Below, one piece after another: positions 35,376 through 45,900 of a stretch of DNA of 64,000 nucleotides. The DNA lies in assembly GCF_011390835.1 (NCBI RefSeq), contig NZ_JAABRQ010000003.1, positions 124,001 through 188,000 on the forward strand, written 5' to 3'. The notes below the pieces were generated by a model. It was not told the origin of the DNA. It saw only the letters and a list, made by a program, of their open reading frames with translations, and did no database searches. Both the position numbers and the translations under genes were made by a program. This stretch comes from Hydrogenophaga sp. (lineage in GTDB: Bacteria > Pseudomonadota > Gammaproteobacteria > Burkholderiales > Burkholderiaceae_C). Each line of letters opens with the position of its first letter. Positions within the stretch are counted from its first letter, which is position 1.

Positions 35376-36491
35376 TCAGTTCTGCCGCCAAGGCAGGCCA
35401 AGATGCCGCCATCCACCCAGCTTGCCGCGCTGTGCTTGGGCATCAGGATCCCCTTCAAAACCGCCAAGGATGTTGTACGCCTCCAGGCCCAGTTCGGTGG
35501 CGCGTTTGGCCGCTGCGATCGAGCGCACGCCGCTTCGGCACATCAGCACCAGTTTCTTGTCGCCGGCCGCTGCCGCGCAGATCTGCTCGTCAAATGCCGG
35601 GTTCAAGGCCATGCCCGGCCATTGCTTCCAGGCCAACGGCACCGCTCCGGGCACAAAGCCCACCCACTCGCGCTCCGCATCGGTGCGCACGTCGACCAGC
35701 ACCGCCTCACCGGCCTGTACCCACTGCCAAGCCAGCGGCGCCGACACGTCGCCGGCGTAGCCGCCCTGCACCGGGCTTGGCTGCATCAGCAGCGCGCCGT
35801 CCAGATCGTGGCGCAGGCCCGAGGTGAGGTTGGCGGGCACGGCTTCATCGATGCGTCGCGGTTTGGGCAGGTTCAGCGCCGCCATGATGGCGACGAACTC
35901 GGCTTCGCTCTTTCCTGCCACGCGCGCATTGCCGGTTTTCTCCTGGCCAATGGTGGAGTGCGTGCGCCCCTGGTAGTCGTGTCCGGGCCAGACGGTGGTG
36001 TCGTCCGGGAGTGCAAACAAGATCTGCGTGATGCTGTGGAAAAGCGCTTGGGCGCTACCCGATTGAAAGTCAGTGCGCCCACAGCCGTTGATAAGCAGCG
36101 TGTCCCCGGTGAACACGTGATTGCGCCAGACGAAACTCATGCTGCCCTCGGTGTGACCAGGCGTGTGCAGCGCCTTCAACACCTCGCCACCAAAGCTCAG
36201 CGTCTCGCCGTGCTGCAGTTGCACGCCAGCGGTGCCGATGCCGCAGCCCACCGGAGCCGCGGTGCGCGCACCTGCCAACTCAGCGAGCTTACCCGCGCTG
36301 GTGATGTGGTCGGCATGCGCGTGGGTCTCCACCGTCCACACCAGCTTGAGTCCGTATTCGCGCAGCGTGGCCAGGTCGCGCTCGATCTGCTCGTCGACCG
36401 GATCGATGATCAGCGCCTCGCGGGTGGCCTGGTCGAACAGCACGTAGGTGTAGGTGCTGGAGGCGGGATCAAACAGCTGGATGGGTTTCAT
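35376..36491 (-). CDS. Persulfide dioxygenase-rhodanese fusion (MBL-fold)
   Basis: A 371-residue two-domain protein. The metallo-beta-lactamase domain (about 1-240) has THAHADH, a downstream His in HTPGHTEGS, and FTGDTLLINGCGRTDF, as in ETHE1-type glutathione persulfide dioxygenases. The rhodanese domain (about 265-371) has active-site Cys in LMCRSGVRSIAAA and the VDVRTDAE entry motif. It probably oxidises glutathione persulfide and transfers sulfane sulfur during sulfide detoxification. It is 17 bp downstream of a CsoR-family repressor and surely cotranscribed with it. Confidence 0.9.
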   Translation of the reverse strand: MKPIQLFDPASSTYTYVLFDQATREALIIDPVDEQIERDLATLREYGLKLVWTVETHAHADHITSAGKLAELAGARTAAPVGCGIGTAGVQLQHGETLSFGGEVLKALHTPGHTEGSMSFVWRNHVFTGDTLLINGCGRTDFQSGSAQALFHSITQILFALPDDTTVWPGHDYQGRTHSTIGQEKTGNARVAGKSEAEFVAIMAALNLPKPRRIDEAVPANLTSGLRHDLDGALLMQPSPVQGGYAGDVSAPLAWQWVQAGEAVLVDVRTDAEREWVGFVPGAVPLAWKQWPGMALNPAFDEQICAAAAGDKKLVLMCRSGVRSIAAAKRATELGLEAYNILGGFEGDPDAQAQRGKLGGWRHLGLPWRQN

Positions 36492-36508
36492 GTTGGCTCC
36501 GGGTCGGG

Positions 36509-36751
36509 TCAGGAAAATCGGGCGAGCAGATCGGCCACATCATCGGCCGGCACATCGCCCTGTGCGATCACACAGCCGACCAGGCTGAAAAAGGTCTTGT
36601 CCAGCGCCTTGCGCGCTGCGGCCAGTTGCTGGGCCACCTTTTCACAGTCGGCATCGGACTCAATGAGTTTTTGAATTCCTCGCAACTGGCCCTCGGCGCG
36701 CTTGAGACGCAACACGATGGACTTCTTGCGGGCGGCGTCGTGAATGATCAT
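36509..36751 (-). CDS. CsoR/FrmR-family repressor, probably persulfide-sensing (CstR-like)
   Basis: ATG 36751 (MIIHDAARKKSIVLRLKRAEGQLRGIQKLIESDADCEKV) gives 80 residues; the longer tracked start adds an unrelated tail. The DUF156 helical fold is plain. One Cys lies in DADCEKVAQQL and a second 24 residues later in SLVGCVIAQGD. The metal-binding His found in CsoR, FrmR and RcnR at that region is absent. Two Cys without His suggest disulfide or persulfide chemistry, as in CstR. The adjacent persulfide dioxygenase supports this, but metal sensing is not excluded. Confidence 0.85.
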   Translation of the reverse strand: MIIHDAARKKSIVLRLKRAEGQLRGIQKLIESDADCEKVAQQLAAARKALDKTFFSLVGCVIAQGDVPADDVADLLARFS

Positions 36752-36802
36752 GGCAGCGTTCGGGATAGGCGTACTTTCGGGGCCCCGGCGACAGGCCATC
36801 GC

Positions 36803-36819
36803 ATACCACCGGGGGTGTA
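36803..36819. promoter_or_regulatory. Candidate CsoR/CstR-type operator
   Basis: ATACCACCGGGGGTGTA: an imperfect inverted repeat with TACC/GGTG-type arms around a G/C run, the general form of CsoR-family operators. It is 52 bp upstream of the repressor start, the expected place for autoregulation of the repressor-dioxygenase pair. Confidence 0.5.
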
Positions 36820-37092
36820 AGGCGATTTTCACCCGATTCGCCAGGACCCGTGAACCCAGAGCAGAAGACTGTTTGGCCGAACGCTTTGCATATATACAAC
36901 AAGGCTAAAAAAACATTTATCACGAGATTTCGTCAATTTTCCTTGTAAATCAGGCGCTTAGGTCGCCTGTGGGAAGTGCGGACCGGGAAAACCCGAGCAC
37001 GCAAAACCTGGCTTGGCCGCGACCATTGAGGGGACCCTGTCGGGATATCGACCTCCGTACCGGGGCACCTAAGCAACATCACAGGAGACACA
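36820..37092. promoter_or_regulatory. Divergent intergenic region: repressor/dioxygenase versus TRAP operon
   Basis: This is the larger part of the only gene-free gap over 300 bp (36752-37092). It has a locally AT-rich core (36885-36950), including the interrupted palindrome TTGCATATATACAA at 36886-36899, similar in form to GntR-type sites, and ACGAGATTTCGT nearby. The TRAP ribosome site AGGAGA lies just before 37093. I see no ORF here. Confidence 0.4.
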
Positions 37093-38256
37093 ATGACCCA
37101 AGTTCACGAAGACGCTCAATCCCAGGCCAGCGAGGCTCCTGTCGGAAACCGCCGCCGCTTCTTTGGCAAAGCGGCCTCTGCCGTCGTGGCAGCCCCCCTC
37201 ATTGGCGCACCCATGATTGCCGTCGCACAGGCCCCAGTGGTGTTTAAGATGCAAGGGTCCTGGGGTCCCAACGACATCTTCAGCGAAATGGCGCAGCAAT
37301 ACGTCTCGCGCGTGAATGAGATGTCCGGTGGCCGACTGAAAATCGAGTACCTGCCTGCAGGTGCCGTGGTCAAGCCTTTCGAGATCATCGACGCCGTGAG
37401 CAAAGGCGTGCTTGACGGCGGTCATCACGTATCGGGTTACTGGTACGGCAAGTCCAAAGTGGCTTCCTTGTTCGGCACTGGCCCAGTGAGCGGCGCCACT
37501 CCCGAAATTGGGCTGAGCTGGATTCAGGCAGGCGGCGGTCAACAGTTGTGGGACAAGCTGGTGGCCAAGATGAACCTGAACGTGGTGGGTTTCTTCTCCT
37601 TCCCTATGCCTTCCCAGCCTTTGGGTTGGTTCAAACAGGCCCCGCCCAAGAAAGCGACCGATCTGAAGGGCTTCAAGTACCGCACCATTGGCCTTGCTGC
37701 CGACATGTTGCAAGAAATGGGCATGGCTGTGGCCCAGCTGCCCGGCGGTGAAATCGTGCCTGCCATGCAGCGTGGCGTGATCGACGCGTTCGAATTCAAC
37801 AACCCCACTTCAGACATGCGTTTTGGTGCACAAGACGTGGCCAAGTTCTATTCCATGGGCTCCTTTCACCAGGCCCAGGAATTCTTCGAGATCATTTTTA
37901 ACAAGGACAAGTACAACGCCTTGCCTGCGGACCTCAAAGCCATTCTGAAGTACGCAGCCGAAGCGGCTTCGACCGCATCAACGGCCCTGGCTCACGAGAA
38001 CTACTCGAAAGATTTGCAGGAGTTGATCGTCAAGCACAAGGTCCAAGTGTCGCGCACCTCCGCTGACGTCTACCAGGGTCAACTGGCCGCCTGGGACAAA
38101 GTGACGGCCAAGCTGGAGAAAGAAGTCGACATGTTCAAAGAAGTGAACGACTCCTTCAAAGCTTGGTCACGCCGTGTGGGGTTCTACCACTTCACCAACG
38201 AAGCCAATTACAAAATGGCTTTTGAGCACGTGCAGAAAACCAAGCTGCCAGCCTGA
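37093..38256 (+). CDS. TRAP transporter solute-binding protein (DctP family), Tat-exported
   Basis: A 387-residue periplasmic binding protein. The N-terminus has a twin-arginine signal (NRRRFFGKAASAVVAAPLIGAPMIAVAQA), implying folded export. Family segments include FKMQGSWGPNDIFSEMAQQYVSRVNEMSGGRLKIEYLPAGAV, KGFKYRTIGLAADMLQEMGMA and GVIDAFEFNNPTSDM. It delivers a carboxylate-type ligand to the DctQM permease encoded downstream. A hairpin terminator/attenuator follows, which could raise its level over the permease. The amidase in the same operon suggests an amide-derived substrate; identity unknown. Confidence 0.93.
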   Translation: MTQVHEDAQSQASEAPVGNRRRFFGKAASAVVAAPLIGAPMIAVAQAPVVFKMQGSWGPNDIFSEMAQQYVSRVNEMSGGRLKIEYLPAGAVVKPFEIIDAVSKGVLDGGHHVSGYWYGKSKVASLFGTGPVSGATPEIGLSWIQAGGGQQLWDKLVAKMNLNVVGFFSFPMPSQPLGWFKQAPPKKATDLKGFKYRTIGLAADMLQEMGMAVAQLPGGEIVPAMQRGVIDAFEFNNPTSDMRFGAQDVAKFYSMGSFHQAQEFFEIIFNKDKYNALPADLKAILKYAAEAASTASTALAHENYSKDLQELIVKHKVQVSRTSADVYQGQLAAWDKVTAKLEKEVDMFKEVNDSFKAWSRRVGFYHFTNEANYKMAFEHVQKTKLPA

Positions 38257-38273
38257 CGACTGGCACACACCTC

Positions 38274-38310
38274 AAGGCTGTCGGACCTGGTTCCGGCAGC
38301 CTTTGTTTTT
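38274..38310 (+). terminator. Intra-operon hairpin between binding protein and permease genes
   Basis: AAGGCTG-t-CGGA-cctggt-TCCG-g-CAGCCTT forms an 11-bp stem with one mismatch, followed by TTGTTTTTG. A leaky terminator here would give more binding protein than permease, a common TRAP arrangement. Confidence 0.7.
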
Positions 38311-38331
38311 GTTGGAAAAGAGGCAGATCGC

Positions 38332-38907
38332 ATGGAACTCTGGATTCGCAGGATCGATATATTGAGCAAGTCGATCGGACATGCTTTTTCGTGGTGCGTG
38401 CTGATATTGACCGCATCCACCTGTTACGAGGTGTTCATGCGCTACGTGCTCAACAGTCCCACCGCCTGGGCTTTTGACATGAGCTACATGATGTATGGCG
38501 CTTTGTTCATGATGTCTGGCGCCTACGCTGTGTCGCGCAACTCACATGTGCGCGGCGACTTCCTCTACCGTAAATGGTCCAACCGCACGCAGGCGAAAGT
38601 CGACCTAGTCTTGTATCTGGTGTTCTATTTCCCGGCCATTTTTGCGATGGTTTTCACCGGTGGCCAGTACGCCTTCGAAAGCGCGCGAATTTTGGAGTCC
38701 AGTGTGAACAGCCCTGCCGGGGTGCCTGTGTGGCCCTTGAAGATGGTCATATTTGTTGCTGGTCTGACCTTGTTGATCGCTGGCGTGGCCGAGTTGATGC
38801 GCTGCCTGGTGTGCATCCGCACCGGTGAGTGGTTATCGCGAAGCGGCGATGTCGAAGAACTCGACAAAGTCCTGATCCAACAGCACTCCGAGAAAGCCAC
38901 GTCATGA
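38332..38907 (+). CDS. TRAP transporter small permease (DctQ family)
   Basis: A 191-residue membrane protein with four hydrophobic segments, including HAFSWCVLILTASTCYEVFMRYVL, MMYGALFMMSGAYAVS, VDLVLYLVFYFPAIFAMVF and MVIFVAGLTLLIAGVAELM. The RYVLNSPTAWAFDM motif in helix 1-2 is typical of DctQ. Its stop overlaps the DctM start (ATGA). It forms the membrane complex with the large permease. Confidence 0.92.
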   Translation: MELWIRRIDILSKSIGHAFSWCVLILTASTCYEVFMRYVLNSPTAWAFDMSYMMYGALFMMSGAYAVSRNSHVRGDFLYRKWSNRTQAKVDLVLYLVFYFPAIFAMVFTGGQYAFESARILESSVNSPAGVPVWPLKMVIFVAGLTLLIAGVAELMRCLVCIRTGEWLSRSGDVEELDKVLIQQHSEKATS

Positions 38908-40313
38908 GCGACCCCATCATTGCCCTCTTCATGCTGGGCATCTTCATATTTTTCATTTTTCTGGGATTTCCCATCGCCTTCACCTTGATGGCCATGGGTA
39001 TCAGCTTTGGCTTTTACGCCTACTTCACGCCCGACCAGCTGATCTGGGACAACCGCATCCTCTACCTCTTCACGCAAAACACCTTCAGCGTGATGAACAA
39101 CGATGTGCTGATATCGATACCCCTGTTCTTATTCATGGGCTACATCATCGAGCGGGCAAACATCCTGGACAAACTTTTCCTGAGCCTGCAGGTGGGTTTG
39201 CGTTTTTTGCCAGGCTCAATGGCTGTGGCAGCCTTGGTGACATGCGCACTTTTTGCTACAGCCACCGGCATCGTGGGTGCGGTGGTGACCCTGATGGGCT
39301 TGATTGCCTTGCCGCCCATGCTCAAGGCCGGCTATGACCAGAAGCTGGCGAGTGGCGTCATCACCGCAGGCGGCACCCTGGGCATCTTGATTCCACCCTC
39401 GATCTTGCTCATCGTGTACGCGGCCACGGCCAGCGTCTCGGTGGTCAAGTTGTATGCCGCAGCCATCATCCCTGGCTTCACGCTGGCTGGCCTGTACCTG
39501 ATCTACATCATTGTGCGCGCCACCCTGAACCCCTCTTTGTGCCCCAAACCCAAAGACGTGGATCACTACACGGTTTGGCAAAGTGCGCTGATGGTGCTCA
39601 AAGCGTTCGTGCCCTTGGCGGCGCTGATCATGGCGGTGCTGGGCTCCATTCTGTTTGGCCTGGCCACCCCAAGCGAAGCTGCAGCGATGGGCGCCCTGGG
39701 CGGTATCGTTCTGGCCGTTGTTTACCGAGCATTCACCTGGCAGCGGCTGCGCGAGTCGGTGTACCTCACGGCTCGCACTTCGGCCATGGTGTGTTTCCTG
39801 TTCGTGGGTGCAGCCACCTTTGCGTCGGTGTTCTCGTATTTGGGTGGTGAGCATGTGGTCAAGGACTTCATGCTCGCCCTGAATCTTTCTCCCGTACAGT
39901 TTCTTTTGCTGTCGCAGTTGCTGATTTTTATTCTCGGCTGGCCCCTGGAGTGGAGCGAGATCATCATCATCTTCGTGCCCATCTTCCTGCCACTGCTGCC
40001 TTTGTATGGTATCGACCCGATCCTGTTCGGCATCCTGATAGCCATCAACCTGCAAACGTCTTTCCTGACGCCGCCGATGGCGATGTCAGCCTATTATTTG
40101 AAAGGGGTTGCACCCAAAAGTCTGCATCTGGTGACCATCTTCAAGGGGTGTCTGCCGTTTGTCGGCATGGTGCTGTTCACTCTGGCCATGACCTATGTCT
40201 ACCCGGCCATGGTGACCTATTTGCCGGATCAGTTCTTCAACCAGGCGGTGGAAATCGAAAGAGATCCCAACGATGCGTCCATCGTCAACCCTGATTTCTT
40301 CAAAGTTGATTGA
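38904..40313 (+). CDS. TRAP transporter large permease (DctM family)
   Basis: The tracked ORF begins upstream inside dctQ. ATG 38904 (MSDPIIALFMLGIFIFFIFLGFPIAFTLMAMG) overlaps the dctQ stop and gives 469 residues, with about 12 membrane segments. DctM motifs include VSVVKLYAAAIIPGFTLAG and GTLGILIPPSILLIVYA, plus GLATPSEAAAMGALGG. It provides the Na+-coupled transport pathway. The stop touches the amidase start codon, so translation is probably coupled. Confidence 0.93.
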   Translation: MSDPIIALFMLGIFIFFIFLGFPIAFTLMAMGISFGFYAYFTPDQLIWDNRILYLFTQNTFSVMNNDVLISIPLFLFMGYIIERANILDKLFLSLQVGLRFLPGSMAVAALVTCALFATATGIVGAVVTLMGLIALPPMLKAGYDQKLASGVITAGGTLGILIPPSILLIVYAATASVSVVKLYAAAIIPGFTLAGLYLIYIIVRATLNPSLCPKPKDVDHYTVWQSALMVLKAFVPLAALIMAVLGSILFGLATPSEAAAMGALGGIVLAVVYRAFTWQRLRESVYLTARTSAMVCFLFVGAATFASVFSYLGGEHVVKDFMLALNLSPVQFLLLSQLLIFILGWPLEWSEIIIIFVPIFLPLLPLYGIDPILFGILIAINLQTSFLTPPMAMSAYYLKGVAPKSLHLVTIFKGCLPFVGMVLFTLAMTYVYPAMVTYLPDQFFNQAVEIERDPNDASIVNPDFFKVD

Positions 40314-41665
40314 TGACTGAACGCACAAGAAACGTCTCTGAACTCACTGCTTTGGAAATCCGGGAGCATCTGCTCAGCGGTCAGGAGACGGTGGAGGAGT
40401 TCACGGCCAAACTCGGGCGCTTCGCCGATGCGGCGGACCAAGCTGTCAAGGCCTTCGCACACCGCGATGACCGCGTGGTGGCCCTGCAAGCCGACCACCT
40501 GCAGCGGGAGCGCACCGCAGGCCACCTGCCTGGACCGCTTTACGGTGTGCCAGTCGGCATCAAGGACATCATCGACACCACCGATTTCCCGACCGAGTAC
40601 GGCAGCCCAATCCATGCCGGTCGCTATTCTGTGGGAGATGCCACCGTGGTGTCTCGCTTGCGTGCGGCAGGAGCAGTGATTTTCGGAAAGACGGTGACCA
40701 CCGAGTTTGCGACCTCGCAACCTGGCCCCACACGCAACCCACACAACTTGGACCACACCCCTGGCGGTTCTTCCAGCGGTTCGGCGGCCGCCGTCGCCGC
40801 GGGCATGGTGCCTGTGGCTTTGGGCACGCAGACCAACGGCTCCGTCATCCGGCCCGCTTCGTTTTGTGGGGTGTACGCGTTCAAGCCTTCGCGCGGTCTG
40901 TTACCGCGCACAGGGGTACTTGATCAGTCGCCATCGCTCGACGAGATCGGTGTCTTCGCACGCAACCTTGAAGACATTGCAAAAATCACCGAAATCATGT
41001 CGGGCGACGATGGCCACGATCCGGCCAGCGCACGCCAGTCGCCACGACTTCTCTACGATGTGGCGATTTCAGAGCCGCCTCTGAAGCCAAAATTCTGTTT
41101 CGTCAAAACCCCTTGGTGGGACGACGTGGAGCCCGAGGCGCGTGAGGCCTACGAGGCTTTTGTGGATCATCTGGATGATTGCGTCGAATATGTTCAGCTG
41201 CCCGATATCGTAAAAAAGGCGGCCCCCTGGCTGACCACCATCAATGAGGTCGAACTCGGCGTGTGCCTGCAGCAAGAGTGGAACCACAGCCGGGAGCTGC
41301 TGAGCGAGACCTTGCGCGCACGGGTTGAAAAATCCATGGCCATTTCGGGCACCGAGTACCTGATCGCCAAAGACCGCATGATCCACGTCATGAGTGCGTT
41401 CGATGAGTACTTCGCCTCTTACGATGCAATTTTGTGTCCGGCAGCATTGGGCACAGCGCCGCACGGTCTGGCATCCACCGGCAACCCGATCATGCAGACC
41501 GCGTGGAGCTTTGCCGGACTGCCCAGCGTCAATTTGCCACTGCTGAACCTGTCGAATGGATTGCCGCTGGGCGTTCAGGCGGTAGGCTCGTACCGGAATG
41601 ACGGCCGGCTGCTGCGCTCCTCCCGCTGGTTGGTGTCTGAGTTTTTCAACAGGAACATGTCATGA
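40313..41665 (+). CDS. Amidase signature family enzyme
   Basis: The track uses a TTG at 40310; the ATG at 40313 (MTERTRNVSELTALEIREHL), giving 450 residues, is preferable. The Ser-Ser-Lys triad is visible: Lys in VPVGIKDIIDT, cis-Ser and nucleophile Ser in PGGSSSGSAAAVAAGMVPVALGTQTNGSVIRPASF. It hydrolyses an amide bond to carboxylate and ammonia in the cytoplasm. Coupled to a TRAP importer and ending in an overlapping small membrane gene, it is likely the first catabolic step for the imported ligand. Confidence 0.92.
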   Translation: MTERTRNVSELTALEIREHLLSGQETVEEFTAKLGRFADAADQAVKAFAHRDDRVVALQADHLQRERTAGHLPGPLYGVPVGIKDIIDTTDFPTEYGSPIHAGRYSVGDATVVSRLRAAGAVIFGKTVTTEFATSQPGPTRNPHNLDHTPGGSSSGSAAAVAAGMVPVALGTQTNGSVIRPASFCGVYAFKPSRGLLPRTGVLDQSPSLDEIGVFARNLEDIAKITEIMSGDDGHDPASARQSPRLLYDVAISEPPLKPKFCFVKTPWWDDVEPEAREAYEAFVDHLDDCVEYVQLPDIVKKAAPWLTTINEVELGVCLQQEWNHSRELLSETLRARVEKSMAISGTEYLIAKDRMIHVMSAFDEYFASYDAILCPAALGTAPHGLASTGNPIMQTAWSFAGLPSVNLPLLNLSNGLPLGVQAVGSYRNDGRLLRSSRWLVSEFFNRNMS

Positions 41666-41835
41666 AGCCACTTCAACGTGCCACGGGCCTCATTGGTCTG
41701 ATCTTGATGGCCGCATTTCTGGTGCCCTACATCATGAAGCTGCCGCAACTCGACATCACCATCATTCTGCTGGGAGGCTTGGCTTTGGCGGTCTATGATT
41801 ACCTTTCAAGCGGCAAGGATGAAGAGTCTCGCTGA
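41662..41835 (+). CDS. Small two-helix membrane protein at the end of the TRAP/amidase operon
   Basis: Too short for the ORF track: 57 codons, MKPLQRATGLIGLILMAAF...SSGKDEESR. ATG 41662 overlaps the amidase stop (ATGA). Two hydrophobic stretches (ATGLIGLILMAAFLVPYIM and ITIILLGGLALAVYDYL) predict a hairpin membrane protein with a charged tail. Translational coupling and codon-level integrity argue it is real. It may be an accessory subunit of the transporter; function unknown. Confidence 0.75.
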   Translation: MKPLQRATGLIGLILMAAFLVPYIMKLPQLDITIILLGGLALAVYDYLSSGKDEESR

Positions 41836-41837
41836 TT

Positions 41838-41851
41838 TCACCGATCGGTGA
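41838..41851. promoter_or_regulatory. Perfect 14-bp palindrome after the TRAP operon
   Basis: TCACCGATCGGTGA lies 2 bp past the small-protein stop. With no loop and no T-run it is more like a protein-binding site than a terminator. Role unknown. Confidence 0.35.
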
Positions 41852-41939
41852 TTGGAGCCGCCCGCGCGGCAATACGACATAGGGGCTGTTGGCTCCACCA
41901 CCTTTGGCAAGGTCACAAAGGAGGAGAAAAGCGCTACTA

Positions 41940-41961
41940 TTGACGTTTACGTAAACGTCAA
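41940..41961. promoter_or_regulatory. Perfect 22-bp palindrome upstream of ppk2-icmF (MerR/LiuR-like operator)
   Basis: TTGACGTTTACGTAAACGTCAA is an exact palindrome of 11-bp half sites, 45 bp before the PPK2 start. The core ACGTTTACGTAAACGT resembles sites used by MerR-family regulators of branched-chain acyl-CoA catabolism (LiuR), as I recall. A regulated promoter for both genes is likely. Confidence 0.65.
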
Positions 41962-42006
41962 TTGGCGACGCGCCTGATGGGGTGCATCGCAGCAACAAGG
42001 AACGCC

Positions 42007-42906
<900 letters not shown>

Positions 42907-42933
42907 CCCCTTTCTCGATTCACGGATGTCACC

Positions 42934-45900
42934 ATGACCCAGCTCTCAGCCGACTACCAGGCCCTGGCCAACTACCGCCCTACCCACAAAGTGCGTTTCG
43001 TCACCGCAGCCAGTCTGTTTGATGGTCACGACGCTGCCATCAACATCATGCGGCGCATCTTGCAAGGCATGGGTGCCGAAGTGATCCACCTGGGCCACAA
43101 CCGCTCGGTGGACGACGTGGTCACGGCTGCCCTGCAGGAAGACGTGCAAGGCATTGCGATCAGCTCCTACCAGGGCGGCCATGTGGAGTACTTCAAGTAC
43201 ATGGTCGACCTGCTGCGCGAGCGCGGTGGCCAGCACATTCAGGTCTTCGGCGGTGGCGGTGGCGTGATCGTGCCAGCCGAAATCCGCGAGCTGCAGGACT
43301 ACGGCGTGGCCCGCATCTACAGTCCCGAAGACGGCCAGCGCATGGGGCTGGCCGGCATGATTGGCGAGATGGTGATGCGCTGCGACCGCGACATCAGCGA
43401 CCACGCCCCCTCCGAACTCGCAGCCATCCAGGGCCATGGCGAGATGCCCTGGCGCGCGCTGGCCCAGCTGATCACCGCCATCGAAAACGCTCAGGCGCAG
43501 CCAGCGCTGATGGACACCTTGCGGACCCACGCGGCAGGTATCCAGACCCCGGTGCTCGGCATCACCGGCACCGGCGGTGCAGGCAAATCGTCGCTGACCG
43601 ACGAACTGATCCGTCGCTTGCGGCTGGACCAGGACGATGCGCTGCGCATCGCCGTGATTTCCATCGACCCCTCGCGCCGCAAGAGCGGCGGCGCCCTGCT
43701 GGGCGACCGCATCCGCATGAACGCCATCACGCCCTGGCAACAGGGCCCGAGGGTCTACATGCGCAGCCTCGCCACGCGAGACACCAGCAGCGAGATCAGC
43801 GCCTCCTTGCCAGACGTGCTGGCAGCCTGCAAGGTGGCCGGCTTTGACCTCATCGTGGTGGAGACTTCGGGCATTGGCCAGGGCGACGCCGCCATCGTGC
43901 CGCATGTGGACATCCCCATGTACGTGATGACGCCCGAGTTCGGCGCGGCCAGCCAGCTGGAGAAGATCGACATGCTCGACTTCGCCGAGTTTGTCGCCAT
44001 CAACAAATTCGACCGCAAAGGGGCGCTGGATGCCCTGCGCGATGTGGCCAAGCAGGTGCAGCGCAACCGCGAAGCCTTCACCGTGATGCCCGACACCATG
44101 CCCGTATTCGGTACCATGGCCGCGCGCTTCAACGACGACGGCGTGACCGCGCTCTACCAGGCGATCAAGGTGCGGCTGCAGGCGCTTGGACTTCCCCTGA
44201 CCGCGGAGCGGCTGCCAGCGGTCAAGGTGCGCCACAGCACCAACCAGACCCCCATCGTGCCGCCTGCACGCACCCGCTACCTGGCCGAGATTTCGGACAC
44301 GGTTCGCGGCTACAAGCGGCGCGCCCGCGCGCAGGCCCAGCTGGCGCGCGAGATCCAGCAGCTGCGCGAAGCCGCGCGCATGCTCGCGGTCGACAAGCCG
44401 AACCGGCCCAAGGCCTCGGAAGCGGCGATCGACCTGGCCCAGGAACGCGAACTGCAGCAGGACAACGACGCGCGCAAACTGCTGACCCAGTGGCCCGACA
44501 TGCAAAAGGCCTACGCCGGCGACGAGTACGTGGTGAAGATCCGCGACAAAGAGATCCGCACCGCACTGACAACGAAATCGCTCTCAGGCACCGTGATCCG
44601 CAAGGTGGCACTGCCGCAGTTTGAGGACCACGGTGAAATCCTCAAGTGGCTGATGCTAGACAACGTGCCGGGCAGTTACCCCTACACCGCGGGCACCTTC
44701 GCCTTCAAGCGCGAAGGCGAGGACCCGACCCGCATGTTTGCCGGTGAAGGCGACGCCTTCCGCACCAACAAGCGCTTCAAGCTGCTCAGCGAAGGCCTTC
44801 CAGCCAAACGCCTGTCCACTGCTTTCGACTCGGTCACGCTCTACGGCAACGACCCCGACCGACGACCGGACATCTACGGCAAGGTGGGCAACTCGGGCGT
44901 GTCGATCGCAACGCTTGACGACATGAAGGTGCTCTACGGGGGTTTCGACCTCTGCCACCCGGCCACCTCGGTCTCCATGACCATCAACGGTCCGGCGCCC
45001 AGCATCCTGGCCATGTTCATGAACACCGCCATCGATCAGAACATCGACAAGTTCAAGACCGATAACGGTCGTGAGCCCACCGACACCGAAGCACAGAAGA
45101 TCAAGGAATGGGTGTTGGCCAATGTGCGCGGCACGGTACAGGCCGACATCCTGAAAGAAGACCAGGGCCAGAACACCTGCATCTTCAGCACAGAGTTCTC
45201 ACTCAAGGTCATGGGCGACATCGCCGAGTACTTCGTGCACCACGATGTGCGCAATTTCTACTCGGTCTCGATCAGTGGCTATCACATCGCCGAAGCCGGA
45301 GCCAATCCGCTCAGCCAGCTCGCGTTCACGCTCAGCAACGGCTTCACCTTTGTGGAGGCCTACCTGGCGCGCGGAATGCACATCGACGACTTTGCGCCCA
45401 ACCTGTCCTTCTTCTTCAGCAACGGCATGGACCCAGAGTACACCGTGCTCGGCCGCGTAGCGCGCCGCATCTGGGCGGTGGCCATGAAAGAGAAGTACGG
45501 TGCCAACGAGCGCAGCCAGAAGCTCAAGTACCACGTGCAGACCAGCGGGCGCAGCCTGCACGCACAAGAGATCCAGTTCAACGACATCCGCACCACGCTG
45601 CAGGCGCTGATTGCCATTTACGACAACTGCAACAGCCTGCACACCAACGCGTTTGACGAGGCCATCACCACACCGACCGAAGACTCGGTTCGCCGCGCTA
45701 TGGCGATCCAGCTCATCATCAACCGCGAATGGGGACTGGCCAAGAATGAGAACCCCAACCAGGGTGCTTTCATCATCGAGGAGCTCACCGAGCTGGTGGA
45801 AGAAGCGGTGCTGGCCGAGTTCGAAAAGATCGCTGACCGCGGTGGCGTGCTGGGTGCGATGGAAACCGGCTACCAGCGCGGCAAGATCCAGGACGAGTCC

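Noticed and set aside
41840-42006. Cobalamin riboswitch before the B12-dependent mutase operon
   Set aside because: I looked for a B12-box-like element and saw only short palindromes; the region is too short for a full cobalamin riboswitch.
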